DNA from: an uncultured Bacillota bacterium
Lineage (GTDB): Bacteria; Bacillota; Clostridia; Peptostreptococcales; Anaerovoracaceae
Assembly (NCBI GenBank): GCA_958448635.1
Contig: CAUDEQ010000011.1
Coordinates: 1 to 43,046, forward strand
Direction of reading: 5' to 3'
DNA: 43,046 nt
Positions 7,695-15,955 of this stretch are shown piece by piece; positions within the stretch are counted from its first letter, which is position 1, and the number at the start of each line of letters is the position of its first letter. A program made the translations under genes and the position numbers. The notes below the pieces were generated by a model, which was not told where the DNA came from, did not search any database, and saw only the letters and a program-made list of their open reading frames with translations.

Positions 7695-7732
7695 ATGTAT
7701 TGGTGTATTATGTACTTAATACACCAATACAT
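7695..7732 (-). promoter_or_regulatory. Operator: exact 16-bp inverted repeat before the GntR operon
   Basis: ATGTATTGGTGTATTA (7695-7710) and its exact reverse complement (7717-7732) are separated by six bases. Each arm holds two TGTATT-like units. The repeat covers the expected -10 region downstream of the TTGACA at 7744-7749, so a bound dimer would block RNA polymerase. It is 25 bases upstream of the GntR start codon. Binding by the adjacent regulator is inferred. Confidence 0.85.
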
Positions 7733-7749
7733 AATTAAGCTTTTGTCAA
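7718..7749 (-). promoter_or_regulatory. Probable promoter of the GntR-ABC operon
   Basis: TTGACA at 7744-7749 is a perfect -35 box. The best -10 candidate, TGTATT (7718-7723), lies 20 bases further and inside the operator. No better hexamer occurs at 16-18 bases, so the spacer may be unusually long or the -10 weak. Confidence 0.5.
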
Positions 7750-7812
7750 TAGTTTTCAGAAGATTCTTTAATGTTTTTTAAACAAAGATGATTCCAATAT
7801 TTCCTTCGTACG

Positions 7813-7843
7813 AAAAAAGCAGCTCCTCTATACAAAGCTGCTT
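7813..7843 (-). terminator. Terminator of the rimP-to-ribF operon
   Basis: On the minus strand AAGCAGCT, an 11-base loop and AGCTGCTT lead into TTTTTT, about 30 bases past the ribF stop. It separates the translation-factor operon from the GntR operon. Confidence 0.9.
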
Positions 7844-7873
7844 ATTCTTCTCATTATTCTGTTTTATCTCCCA

Positions 7874-8809
7874 TCACAGCGATCCTTTTTCCCTGTGGTA
7901 TGCCTTTGCCCTGATGCAATCGCTCTTTATCTGGGCGCTGAGCGCCTCGACGCTGTCGAACTTCATCTCGTCTCTCGTTTTTCTGATGAACTCGACCTTG
8001 ATGTTTTTGCCGTAAAGCTCGCTGTCGAAGTTGAATATGTGAGTTTCGACGTTTTTGCCGTAGACACCTATGGTCGGCTTCACTCCCACGTTGGTTATGC
8101 TGGGATATCTGACGCCGTTATATATGCAGAATGTGGTGTATACGCCGTTGGGAGGGCTTACCATCGACTCATCTATCATGATGTTGGAGGTCGGAAATCC
8201 TATGGTTCTTCCCAGCTTGTTGCCCACAACCACTTCTCCTCCTATGGAGTAAGGGCGTCCCATGAATTTGGCACATTCCTCCATGCGGCCCTCCTCTATG
8301 AGCCCTCTGATGTAGGTACTGCTCACCACTATGCCGTCTATCTTATAGGGCTCCTGAACATGGATGCCAAAGCCCTTTTTAAGACCTTCACGCATCAGTA
8401 TCTCAGGATTTCCTGCCGCCTTATATCCGAAATGGTAATTGAAGCCGCAGTATGCTTCCCTTATCCTGAACTTCTTGATCAGAAGTCTGTCCACGAATTC
8501 CTCCGGCTTCATCTTTAGTATCTGCTGCGTAAAAGGTATGTTGAACATGTAGTCGACGCCCATTTCCCTGATGATGGCCGCCTTTTCCTCCGGATAATTG
8601 ATGTTCTTCACCGTCGGAACCTTTTCCAGCAATGTCCTGGTATGATTGGAGAAGGTGAACACCGCACTTTTCAGCCCTGCCGCCTCCGCACTCTTTACAG
8701 TCCTTCCTATGATTTCCTGATGGCCTCTGTGAACTCCGTCAAAGTTCCCCAGTGCGATTACAGTCGGCTCTATGTTCTTTACATCTCCAAGCGAATTGAA
8801 TATCTTCAT
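7874..8809 (-). CDS. ribF: Bifunctional riboflavin kinase / FAD synthetase
   Basis: RibF phosphorylates riboflavin to FMN and adenylylates FMN to FAD in the cytoplasm. The 311-residue product has the N-terminal nucleotidyltransferase domain (ALGNFDGVHRGHQEII near residues 20-35, later SSTYIRGLIEEGRMEECAKF) and the C-terminal flavokinase domain (GRTIGFPTSNI, then NGVYTTF and ETHIFNFDSELYGK). Length is normal. The ATG at 8807-8809 follows GAGAGGG at good spacing and begins MKIFNSLGDV; a start 21 bases earlier lies inside truB. It is the last gene of the operon, two bases after the truB stop, and a strong terminator follows. truB-ribF is a common pair in Firmicutes. Confidence 0.96.
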   Translation of the reverse strand: MKIFNSLGDVKNIEPTVIALGNFDGVHRGHQEIIGRTVKSAEAAGLKSAVFTFSNHTRTLLEKVPTVKNINYPEEKAAIIREMGVDYMFNIPFTQQILKMKPEEFVDRLLIKKFRIREAYCGFNYHFGYKAAGNPEILMREGLKKGFGIHVQEPYKIDGIVVSSTYIRGLIEEGRMEECAKFMGRPYSIGGEVVVGNKLGRTIGFPTSNIMIDESMVSPPNGVYTTFCIYNGVRYPSITNVGVKPTIGVYGKNVETHIFNFDSELYGKNIKVEFIRKTRDEMKFDSVEALSAQIKSDCIRAKAYHREKGSL

Positions 8810-8810
8810 T

Positions 8811-9776
8811 TCATTTATCCCTCTCGACAAGTATCTTGTCCGCCTTTAAAAGCCTCTCTCTGCTGTCATGATAACCTGTACCGATGAATTCTCCCGTATC
8901 GGCGCTGTATACGCAGTAGAGAGTGCTGTAGCTTCTTCCTCGTTTGTTCTTCAGTCTGTCATCGGTGATGGGCGGCTCAGACATCACCCTTATCTGATTC
9001 CACCTGATGCTGTTTCCCATGCTGAAGTATTTCACACGGTCTTCCTTCATCTCTATACGCCCGAAATGCACCAGCGGTCTGTCTGTATCCATGACAAACC
9101 CTTCGATCTCCGCCTCCTCCATGGACTTGAGCGCCTCCGGATCCACGCCGTCCTCTATTGTGAATATACCGCTGGCAAGCCTGGTCAGCGATGACATCAC
9201 GGCGCCGCAGCCCAGAGCTTCTCCCATGTCGCTGCATATGGTCCTGATATATGTACCCTTGGAGCATGTCACCACGAATGTGACCTCTCCCTTCTGCACA
9301 TCGATGTCTTCTATCTCAAGGCTCCTTATCGTCACCCGTCTCGGCTTGGCCTCTATATCCACGCCCTCTCTGGCATACTGATACAGCTTCTTGCCGTTTA
9401 TCCTTACAGCGGAATATTTTGGAGGTATCTGCTCTATCTCTCCGTGGAAAGCCGCCAGTGCCTTTCTTATGTCCTCTTCCGCAATGCCGTCGGTGCTTCT
9501 TGTCTCCAGCGTTTCTCCCCATATATCCAGGGTGTCTGTAATGAGTCCCAGCCTTGCGGTGCATCTGTATGTTTTATCGTCAAGATCGGTATATTCCATA
9601 AGCCTTGTCGCCTTGCCTATATATATTGGCAGGACTCCCTGTGCCATGGGGTCCAGCGTCCCTCCGTGACCAATCTTCTTCACTCCTTTGAGCCTCAAAA
9701 CTCTCCGACAGACAGCCACACAGTCGTGAGACGTCCAATCCTGCGGTTTGTTCAATACAAGTATTCCATCTTTCAT
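8811..9776 (-). CDS. truB: tRNA pseudouridine-55 synthase
   Basis: TruB makes the conserved pseudouridine at position 55 in the T-loop of tRNAs. The 321-residue product has KPQDWTSHDCV near the N-terminus, the catalytic motif GHGGTLDPMAQGVLPI with its aspartate, the substrate-binding KTYRCTARLG, and TCSKGTYIRTI further on. The C-terminal part carries a PUA-like region. The ATG at 9774-9776 overlaps the nrnA stop as ATGA, so these genes are translationally coupled, and it gives the standard MKDGILVLNKP start in preference to the ATG 18 bases upstream. Confidence 0.97.
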   Translation of the reverse strand: MKDGILVLNKPQDWTSHDCVAVCRRVLRLKGVKKIGHGGTLDPMAQGVLPIYIGKATRLMEYTDLDDKTYRCTARLGLITDTLDIWGETLETRSTDGIAEEDIRKALAAFHGEIEQIPPKYSAVRINGKKLYQYAREGVDIEAKPRRVTIRSLEIEDIDVQKGEVTFVVTCSKGTYIRTICSDMGEALGCGAVMSSLTRLASGIFTIEDGVDPEALKSMEEAEIEGFVMDTDRPLVHFGRIEMKEDRVKYFSMGNSIRWNQIRVMSEPPITDDRLKNKRGRSYSTLYCVYSADTGEFIGTGYHDSRERLLKADKILVERDK

Positions 9777-10750
9777 CAGGCCAGCTTCTCCCAATAGTCA
9801 TCTATTTCTTTTCTGAGCGCAGTCAGCGCTTCATTCATATCCATATGCAAAGTGCAGCCTGCGGCCTTTTTATGGCCTCCGCCTCCAAAGGACGCAGCTA
9901 TTTTATCAACGTTGGCATATGATTTTGCCCTCATGCTGACCTTGACGCAATCGCCCTTTTCCTTGAGAAATACCGCCATCTCAACACCTTCGATATTCCT
10001 CAGCATATCTATGCTGCCCTCAGCATCATCGAGAATGGCAGACGCCTGCTGCAGCATTTCTCCTGTAACGCAGGAAACAGCCACCTTTCCGTCGTGCAGA
10101 AATTCCGCACGCTGCAATATCATGGTCTGCAGCTTTATCTTTTTAACAGGTACCGTCTGATAGAGTCTGACATTTATGGCCGTATGGTCTATTCCCGCCC
10201 TCAGCAGCTCCGCAGCCACCAGATGAGTCTCCGCCGTCGTATTGGAGAACTGAAAGCTTCCGGTGTCCGTACTGAGCCCTGTATACAGCGACTCTGCAAT
10301 TTTCACGTCCATGTAGACATCCATCTCCCTCAGCAGCCTGTACACTATCTGACATGTTGCTGCAGCGCTCTCATCTATGTAGTAGTAATCGCCGAATCCG
10401 CTTCCCGTTGCGTGATGATCGACGCAGAGCCTGAGCCTGCCTTCATCGTATTTATCTGCAAATGCCGGGAACCTGCCGTATTCTCCGCAATCCACGCATA
10501 TGCAGACATCGGGAGAAATCAGGCAGTCTGCATCTGCAGTGCAGAACTCCGTATCCATGAAGTCTATATAATGCGGGATCTCCTCATCTATCAGTATCCA
10601 CGCAGTCTTCCCTTCGTTTCTCAGGGCACGGCAAAGAGCCGCAGCTGCTCCCAGTGCGTCTCCGTCCGTATTTGTATGGATAAAAATCAATATGGATTCA
10701 GCCGCCTTGAGATGGCCGGCCAGTTCCTTCAGCGAAGCATTGTTTTTCAT
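9776..10750 (-). CDS. nrnA: DHH-family oligoribonuclease / pAp phosphatase
   Basis: NrnA degrades short RNA oligonucleotides and dephosphorylates 3'-phosphoadenosine 5'-phosphate in bacteria without Orn. The 324-residue protein has the DHH metal motifs in order: IHTNTDGDALGAA near residue 25, CVDCGEYGR, CVDHHATGSGFG near 115, and the DHHA1 motif GGGGHKKAAGC near 290. It sits between rbfA and truB, its usual place in Firmicutes, and its stop overlaps the truB start. GAGG lies about nine bases before the ATG. It would finish the RNA turnover begun by enzymes such as the PNPase encoded in this window. Confidence 0.93.
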   Translation of the reverse strand: MKNNASLKELAGHLKAAESILIFIHTNTDGDALGAAAALCRALRNEGKTAWILIDEEIPHYIDFMDTEFCTADADCLISPDVCICVDCGEYGRFPAFADKYDEGRLRLCVDHHATGSGFGDYYYIDESAAATCQIVYRLLREMDVYMDVKIAESLYTGLSTDTGSFQFSNTTAETHLVAAELLRAGIDHTAINVRLYQTVPVKKIKLQTMILQRAEFLHDGKVAVSCVTGEMLQQASAILDDAEGSIDMLRNIEGVEMAVFLKEKGDCVKVSMRAKSYANVDKIAASFGGGGHKKAAGCTLHMDMNEALTALRKEIDDYWEKLA

Positions 10751-10753
10751 CGT

Positions 10754-11140
10754 CTATTCCTCGCCGTCATGCTTTATGTCAAGCTCATCGATGATTTTCG
10801 ATATATGTCGTCCGTATTCCATTGATTTGTCTATCTTGAAAATCAGGTCAGGAACGTGTCTCAGTTTTATCTGTCTGCCTATTTCCCTGCGAATGAAGCC
10901 CTTGGCACTGCCCAGAGCAGCAAGAATTTCCTTCTGCTGTTCCTCTGCCTTTTCCTCATCGGAGGATGGACCAAGCACAGAAACGAATACTGTTGCATAG
11001 CTTCCGTCGCTTGTCACCTCCACTGCAGTGATGCTTATCATTGCAGACAGCCTGGGGTCCTTGAGTCCTCTGATAAGAAGCTCGCTTATTATTCTTCTTA
11101 TCTCCTCACCAAGTCTTCCCTGTCTGTATCCCTTGCTCAT
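10754..11140 (-). CDS. rbfA: 30S ribosome-binding factor A
   Basis: RbfA is a KH-type factor that binds the maturing 30S subunit and helps form the 5' end of 16S rRNA. The 128-residue product, starting MSKGYRQGRLGEEI, has the conserved DPRLSAMISITAVEVTSD and KGFIRREIGRQIKLRHVPDL segments. The ATG at 11138-11140 is chosen because AGGAGG precedes it directly; the longer frame would run back into infB out of frame. It follows infB by about eight bases and precedes nrnA by three, so the three genes are on one transcript. Confidence 0.96.
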   Translation of the reverse strand: MSKGYRQGRLGEEIRRIISELLIRGLKDPRLSAMISITAVEVTSDGSYATVFVSVLGPSSDEEKAEEQQKEILAALGSAKGFIRREIGRQIKLRHVPDLIFKIDKSMEYGRHISKIIDELDIKHDGEE

Positions 11141-11148
11141 TTTGCCTC

Positions 11149-14100
11149 CTAGTCTCTGGCGATCTCCTCCATAGTGAAGCATTCGATAATGTCGCCTTCC
11201 TTGATATCGTTGTAGTTTTCTATACCGATACCGCATTCATATCCCTGAGCCACCTCTTTGGCATCGTCCTTGAATCTCTTCAGGGATGATATTCTGCCTT
11301 CGTGTATAACGATACCGTCTCTTACAAGACGAATCTGCTCGTGTCTAACGACCTTGCCGTCAGTTACATATGCTCCGCCTACGATACCTACGCCAGGCAC
11401 CTTGAATGTATTTCTTATTTCTACTGTTCCCAGAACGACTTCCTTAAATTCAGGATCCAGCATACCCTTCATGGCATTTTCAACATCGTCGATGATATCG
11501 TAAATTACTCTGTAGGTCCTTATCTGTATTCCTTCTCGTTCCGCTATGGCGCTTACCGCAGCGCTAGGTCGTACATTGAATCCGATGATTACCGAGCCGG
11601 ATGTTCCCGCCAGCATGATGTCGGACTCGTTTACGGTACCAACGCCTGTATGAACTATCTTTACTCTTACCTCGTCGTTTGACAGCTTTTCAAGAGACGA
11701 TACGATGGCTCCCACTGAGCCCTGCACGTCGCCCTTTATGATCAGGTTAAGCTCCTTGACCTCGCCCTCCTTGATCTGGCTGAACAGCTCTTCCAGAGTT
11801 GTGCTGGAGTTTCTTGCCATTACCTCTTCTCTCAGCTTAAGCGCTCTGTTTTCTGCGATTTCTCTTGCCGTTCTGTCATCCTTCACTGCATTGAAGACGT
11901 CGCCTGCCTGAGGAACCTCGGTAAGACCCAGTACCTCGACTGCAGTCGCAGGTCCTGCCATCCTCACCTTTTCTCCTTTATCGTTGGTCATCAGCCTTAT
12001 CTTACCTGAGCATGTACCTGCAACTATGCTCTTTCCTGATTTCAGCGTACCATTGAGTACCAGCAGGCTTGCCACAGGACCCTTGGCCTTGTCGAGACGT
12101 GCTTCCAGTACTGTTCCGACTGCCAGTCTGTCCGGATTTGCCTTGAGCTCCAGCACCTCTGCCTGAAGGAGTATCATCTCCAGCAGATTGACGATGCCTT
12201 CGCCTGTCTTGGCGGATACAGGCACGCTTATAACATCTCCGCCCCAGTCTTCCACCAGAACTCCGTTGTTGGCCAAATCGGTCTTTACAACGTCAGGGTT
12301 TGCTCCCGGCTTATCCATCTTGTTTATGGCTACGATAATAGGAACTCCTGCAGCCTTGGCATGGCTTATGGATTCTATTGTCTGCGGTTTTACACTGTCG
12401 TCTGCAGCTACTACGAGAACTGCAATGTCAGTTGAGTGCGCACCTCTGGCTCTCATGGCTGTGAAGGCTTCATGTCCCGGAGTATCCAGGAAGACTATCT
12501 TCTGTCCGTTTATCTCAACCTCGGATGCACCTATGTGCTGAGTGATCCCACCTGACTCCGATGCCGTTACATTCGTCTTTCTTATGGCGTCCAGCAGCGA
12601 TGTCTTACCGTGGTCTACGTGTCCCATTACAGTGATGATAGGTGGTCTTGGCTTCAGATCCTCTTCCTTATCCTCGAAGTTTTCTATGCCTTCTTCTTCT
12701 ATCTCTTCCTCTATCTTGCCGATGACAACCTGTATTCCCATCTCTTCAGCCAGCAGCACGACAGTGTCCTCGTCGAGGTTCTGGTTCACATTGGCCATAA
12801 CACCCATCTTCATCAGCGTCATTATGATCTGGGATACTGTCGTCTTGGTCTGCTCTGCAAAGCCTGCAACAGTGATAGGCACGTTGATCATAACAGTTCC
12901 TACAGGCAGTATTACTTCTTCCACTTCAGGCTCAACAGCGGCCTTAGGCTTGCTACTCTTCTTGTTCCTTACCTGCTTTTCAAGAGACTTAGGCTGCATC
13001 TTGCCGCCTTTTCTGTTTCCTCTTTCCAGCTTGGCAAACTTGTTATGCTCCTTATCCTTTTCCCTGTTCTTCTTATCTCCGCGTCCTGCGCCCGGCTTGG
13101 TGCTCATCACTTCGCCTGCGGAATCATCACGTCTTGCCGCAGGTCTTGCAGGTCTATCGGATCTGTCGTTTCTCCTGTCATTCTTGTCGGAAGGCTTCCT
13201 ATCTGCCGGCTTTCTGTCGGAAGGTCCTCTTCTATCGCCTCTTTCAGTTCTGTCAGACTGCCTTCTGTCTGAATTTCTCCTCGGCCTGTCTTCCTTCCTT
13301 TCCTTCTCGGCTGCCTTTCTTTCTTCCTTCCTCTTCTGTGCGGCAGCTGCCCGTCTCTCGGCAGCCTCAGCCTCTTCACGCCTTACGTCTTCGGCCTTTT
13401 TTACCACCTTGAGTCTGCTGAGACGTCTAGGAGGCTCCGGCTTCGCTTCCTCAGCCTTAGTCTCTTCCTTCTTAGTCTCCGCAGCCGGTGCTTCATCCTT
13501 CTTAGGCTCTTCCTTTACAGCCGCTGCCGGCTTTTCCTCAGTCTTCGCTTCCTCAGCCTTCTCAGCAGCAGGCTTTACTTCAGGCTCTGATACAGCAGGC
13601 TTTTCATCTGCACTCTTTACAGCGGCGGCAGCAGGCTTTGCTTCAGCAACAGCCTGAGCTTCTGCAGCGCTTACTGCTTCTTCCTTTACAGCCTTGACCT
13701 CTTCCCTGGCTGTTTCTTTTTCAGCTGCTTCTCTTGCGAGCCTTTCCTCAAGCATCGCCTTGGATACTACAGGCTTCCCGGCCGGAGGCTTAGGTCTTCC
13801 GGTGACTGACTTTGGCACTACAGGCTTACCTGCAGGCGGCTTTGCCGTCGCTGTTTTTTCGGAGACCTTTGCTGCAGCTTTGGATGTCTTCTTCATTTCA
13901 GGCAGTTTAATATTGGCAGCCTTTACAGTTACCTTAGGCTCCCCTGTCTTAGATGTGCTCTCTGATTTTTTCGCCTTGGCTCTCACAACCTTGGTCTCAG
14001 CGTGAGCTCCGCTTTTCATGACCGTATTCCTTACTGCAGTCGCATCTATATCTGACAGTTCATCACTTATCTTCGTCACCGCTATACCCATAGATTTGGC

Positions 14101-14160
14101 TTTCTCCAGCACATCACTGCCGGTGAGATTAAGTTCAGCTGCCAGGTCTTTTATTTTCAT
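11149..14160 (-). CDS. infB: Translation initiation factor IF-2, with long low-complexity N-domain
   Basis: IF-2 is the GTPase that brings fMet-tRNA to the 30S subunit and promotes subunit joining. The 1003-residue product has an N-terminal IF2_N module (MKIKDLAAELNLTGSDVLEKA), then about 350 residues rich in Ala, Lys, Glu, Pro and Arg. A second IF2_N module (around 415-480) precedes the G domain, with GHVDHGKT near 515, DTPGHEAF and NKMD. Domains II-IV follow normally. It is longer than Bacillus IF-2 (about 716) because of the low-complexity section, which contains an Arg/Asp-rich stretch near residues 300-350. The ATG at 14158-14160 is eight bases from AGGAGG; the ATG six bases earlier is too close. 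The gene lies between ylxQ and rbfA. Confidence 0.98.
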   Translation of the reverse strand: MKIKDLAAELNLTGSDVLEKAKSMGIAVTKISDELSDIDATAVRNTVMKSGAHAETKVVRAKAKKSESTSKTGEPKVTVKAANIKLPEMKKTSKAAAKVSEKTATAKPPAGKPVVPKSVTGRPKPPAGKPVVSKAMLEERLAREAAEKETAREEVKAVKEEAVSAAEAQAVAEAKPAAAAVKSADEKPAVSEPEVKPAAEKAEEAKTEEKPAAAVKEEPKKDEAPAAETKKEETKAEEAKPEPPRRLSRLKVVKKAEDVRREEAEAAERRAAAAQKRKEERKAAEKERKEDRPRRNSDRRQSDRTERGDRRGPSDRKPADRKPSDKNDRRNDRSDRPARPAARRDDSAGEVMSTKPGAGRGDKKNREKDKEHNKFAKLERGNRKGGKMQPKSLEKQVRNKKSSKPKAAVEPEVEEVILPVGTVMINVPITVAGFAEQTKTTVSQIIMTLMKMGVMANVNQNLDEDTVVLLAEEMGIQVVIGKIEEEIEEEGIENFEDKEEDLKPRPPIITVMGHVDHGKTSLLDAIRKTNVTASESGGITQHIGASEVEINGQKIVFLDTPGHEAFTAMRARGAHSTDIAVLVVAADDSVKPQTIESISHAKAAGVPIIVAINKMDKPGANPDVVKTDLANNGVLVEDWGGDVISVPVSAKTGEGIVNLLEMILLQAEVLELKANPDRLAVGTVLEARLDKAKGPVASLLVLNGTLKSGKSIVAGTCSGKIRLMTNDKGEKVRMAGPATAVEVLGLTEVPQAGDVFNAVKDDRTAREIAENRALKLREEVMARNSSTTLEELFSQIKEGEVKELNLIIKGDVQGSVGAIVSSLEKLSNDEVRVKIVHTGVGTVNESDIMLAGTSGSVIIGFNVRPSAAVSAIAEREGIQIRTYRVIYDIIDDVENAMKGMLDPEFKEVVLGTVEIRNTFKVPGVGIVGGAYVTDGKVVRHEQIRLVRDGIVIHEGRISSLKRFKDDAKEVAQGYECGIGIENYNDIKEGDIIECFTMEEIARD

Positions 14161-14174
14161 ACGCATCTCCTCCT

Positions 14175-14486
14175 TTACCGGTTCTCTCCGTTTATTTCCT
14201 TCTTTATAGCTTCTGAAAAACTCGCATCACAGACAGCAAATACACTTCTGCCCTGTGAGCCTATTGCATGGGACAATTCTTCGCTGCCTCCGTACTTCAC
14301 ATATTCAACGCCGTGTTTCCTGATCTCTTTCATTATCTTTTTTTCACTGTTTTCCGAAATATCCTCGGCCAGTATCATAAGCCTGACCTTTCCCTTGTTC
14401 ATGGCGAATATGCATGTATTCACACCGGCCATTATGTTTCCGGATTTCTTGGCGAGTCCCAGATAATTAATCGCTTTTTTCCTCAT
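14175..14486 (-). CDS. ylxQ: L7Ae-family ribosomal protein YlxQ
   Basis: This 103-residue protein belongs to the L7Ae/L30e/YlxQ group, which binds kink-turn RNA. Visible family features are the N-terminal NYLGLAKKSGNIMAG, the strand MILAEDISENSEKKI, and the C-terminal SQGRSVFAVCDASFSEAI. It overlaps the end of ylxR by 20 bases and precedes infB, the standard order in Firmicutes. Its cellular role is not well defined; B. subtilis YlxQ is dispensable. Confidence 0.93.
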   Translation of the reverse strand: MRKKAINYLGLAKKSGNIMAGVNTCIFAMNKGKVRLMILAEDISENSEKKIMKEIRKHGVEYVKYGGSEELSHAIGSQGRSVFAVCDASFSEAIKKEINGENR

Positions 14487-14751
14487 ATTTTTCCAGCTCC
14501 GTGAACAGAGTCTTCATCTCCTCCTCTGAAATCTCTCTTTCGAAATTTCTCTGAAGACTTCTCCTCTTCTTTGCCTTTTCCATACATTCTCTGTCAGGAC
14601 ACAGATATACGCCTCTTCCCTTGGCCTTACCTGTGGGGTCCACTGTGATATTGTCTTCGTAACAGGCAATCCTGATGAGACTGCCCTTGGGCTTGGATTC
14701 CATGCAGCCTACGCACCTTCTCATGGGGATTTTCTTATTCTTCAACTTCAT
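14467..14751 (-). CDS. ylxR: YlxR (DUF448) RNA-binding-like protein
   Basis: YlxR proteins are small basic proteins encoded after nusA; reports from other bacteria link them to RNA binding and to RNase P. The 94-residue product starts MKLKNKKIPMRRCVGC and has the typical CVGCMESKPKGSLIRI, GKAKGRGVYLCPD and CMEKAKKRRSLQRNF segments, with four cysteines. The ATG at 14749-14751 matches the normal N-terminus and lies 17 bases inside the nusA frame; the longer open frame back to 14889 is an out-of-frame reading of the acidic nusA tail. The gene also overlaps ylxQ at its 3' end, so nusA, ylxR and ylxQ are tightly coupled. Confidence 0.94.
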   Translation of the reverse strand: MKLKNKKIPMRRCVGCMESKPKGSLIRIACYEDNITVDPTGKAKGRGVYLCPDRECMEKAKKRRSLQRNFEREISEEEMKTLFTELEKYEEKSD

Positions 14752-15934
14752 CGCCTTCTTCCACATATTCGATGCCGTCATCCTCCATGTCCTCCGCCTC
14801 ATCATCTTCAACGTATTCGATATCGTCTTCGATGATGTCATCAGCCTCGTCATAGTACTCATCTTCGTCGTAGTCCCCGTATTCCTCAAATTCGGAATCG
14901 CCGAAATACTGTGTATGGCTCTTTATATCTATCTTCCATCCGCAGAGCTTTGCGGCAAGTCTTACATTCTGCCCTTCTTTTCCTATTGCCAGTGACAGCT
15001 GATAGTCCGGAACAACCACGGTTGCCGCCTTTTCCTCCTCATCAACGATGACCTCCTCCACCTTGGCAGGACTCAATACGTTCTTGATGAGTATTCTCGG
15101 ATCTTCATCCCACGTGGTTATGTCGATCTTCTCTCCAAACAGCTCATCCACTATATTCTTTACTCTGGAGCCGCCTGTTCCCACACATGCGCCTACAGGG
15201 TCAACATTCTCATCCTCGGTATACACTGCGATCTTTGTTCTTGAGCCGGCTTCCCTTGCAATGCTCTTGATCTCCACGATCCCTTCTTCGATTTCAGGCA
15301 CCTCCAGCTCGAAAAGTCTTTCAACAAAGCCCGGGTGTGTCCTGGAAAGAAACACCTGCGGCCCCTTTGTGCTTTTTCTGACGTCCATGATATATGCCCT
15401 TATTCTGTCGTTGACCTTATACCTTTCACCGCGTGCTCTTTCTCCGGCAACCAGGATTCCCTCCGTATTTCCCATATTAACGAATATGGTCTCGTTGCTT
15501 ATTCTCTGTACAACTCCGGTGATAAGATCTCCCTGTCTGTCGATATAGCTGTCAAAGACCATTCCTCTCTCAGCCTCTCTTATCCTCTGAACGACAACCT
15601 GCTTGGCAGTCTGCGCCGCTATCCTTCCGAAGTCCTTAGGCGTCACCTGATACTCCACAACATCGCCCACTTCGTATCTTGGATCGATCTCGAGAGCCTC
15701 CTCCAGAGAAATCTCGGTGAATTCATCCTCGACCTCTTCAACGACATCCTTCCTCATGAGAACATCCACATAGCCTGCGTCCTTATCTATGCTTACTCTG
15801 ACATTCTGAGCAGTTCCGTAATTTTTCTTATATGCTGAAACCAGCGCCGATTCGATGGCTTCCAGAAGAACATCCTTTGATATTCCTTTTTCCTTAACTA
15901 AATCGTTTATGGCATTAATAAAGTCACTGTTCAT
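14735..15934 (-). CDS. nusA: Transcription termination/antitermination factor NusA with acidic tail
   Basis: NusA binds RNA polymerase and promotes pausing and intrinsic termination. The 399-residue product has the N-terminal RNAP-binding domain (NSDFINAINDLVKEKGISK), the S1 domain (GDLITGVVQRISNETIFVNMG), and two KH domains (DPVGACVGTGGSRVKNIV and LSLAIGKEGQNVRLAAKLCGWKIDI). The last 50 or so residues are an Asp/Glu/Tyr-rich tail with two IEYVE motifs, in place of the acidic repeats of Proteobacteria. The ATG at 15932-15934 is 12 bases from AGGAGG; a TTG at 15941-15943 is only three bases away. The gene lies in the usual place after rimP and overlaps ylxR. Its operon leader carries a hairpin that may be a NusA target (16472-16502). 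Confidence 0.97.
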   Translation of the reverse strand: MNSDFINAINDLVKEKGISKDVLLEAIESALVSAYKKNYGTAQNVRVSIDKDAGYVDVLMRKDVVEEVEDEFTEISLEEALEIDPRYEVGDVVEYQVTPKDFGRIAAQTAKQVVVQRIREAERGMVFDSYIDRQGDLITGVVQRISNETIFVNMGNTEGILVAGERARGERYKVNDRIRAYIMDVRKSTKGPQVFLSRTHPGFVERLFELEVPEIEEGIVEIKSIAREAGSRTKIAVYTEDENVDPVGACVGTGGSRVKNIVDELFGEKIDITTWDEDPRILIKNVLSPAKVEEVIVDEEEKAATVVVPDYQLSLAIGKEGQNVRLAAKLCGWKIDIKSHTQYFGDSEFEEYGDYDEDEYYDEADDIIEDDIEYVEDDEAEDMEDDGIEYVEEGDEVEE

Positions 15935-15955
15935 TTTATTCAATATCCTCCTAAT

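Noticed and set aside
7670..7732. Extended GntR start at 7732
   Set aside because: It would place coding sequence across the operator; AGGAGG sits directly before the start at 7669.
12542..13657. Long plus-strand open frame (371 codons) opposite infB
   Set aside because: Its product is a Ser/Leu/Phe-rich low-complexity sequence that mirrors the Lys/Glu/Ala-rich IF-2 N-domain on the other strand; no ribosome-binding site or family motif.
14752..14889. Extended ylxR start giving a 140-residue product
   Set aside because: The extra 46 residues are an out-of-frame reading of the acidic nusA tail (Met/Thr/Arg-rich) and do not match YlxR N-termini.
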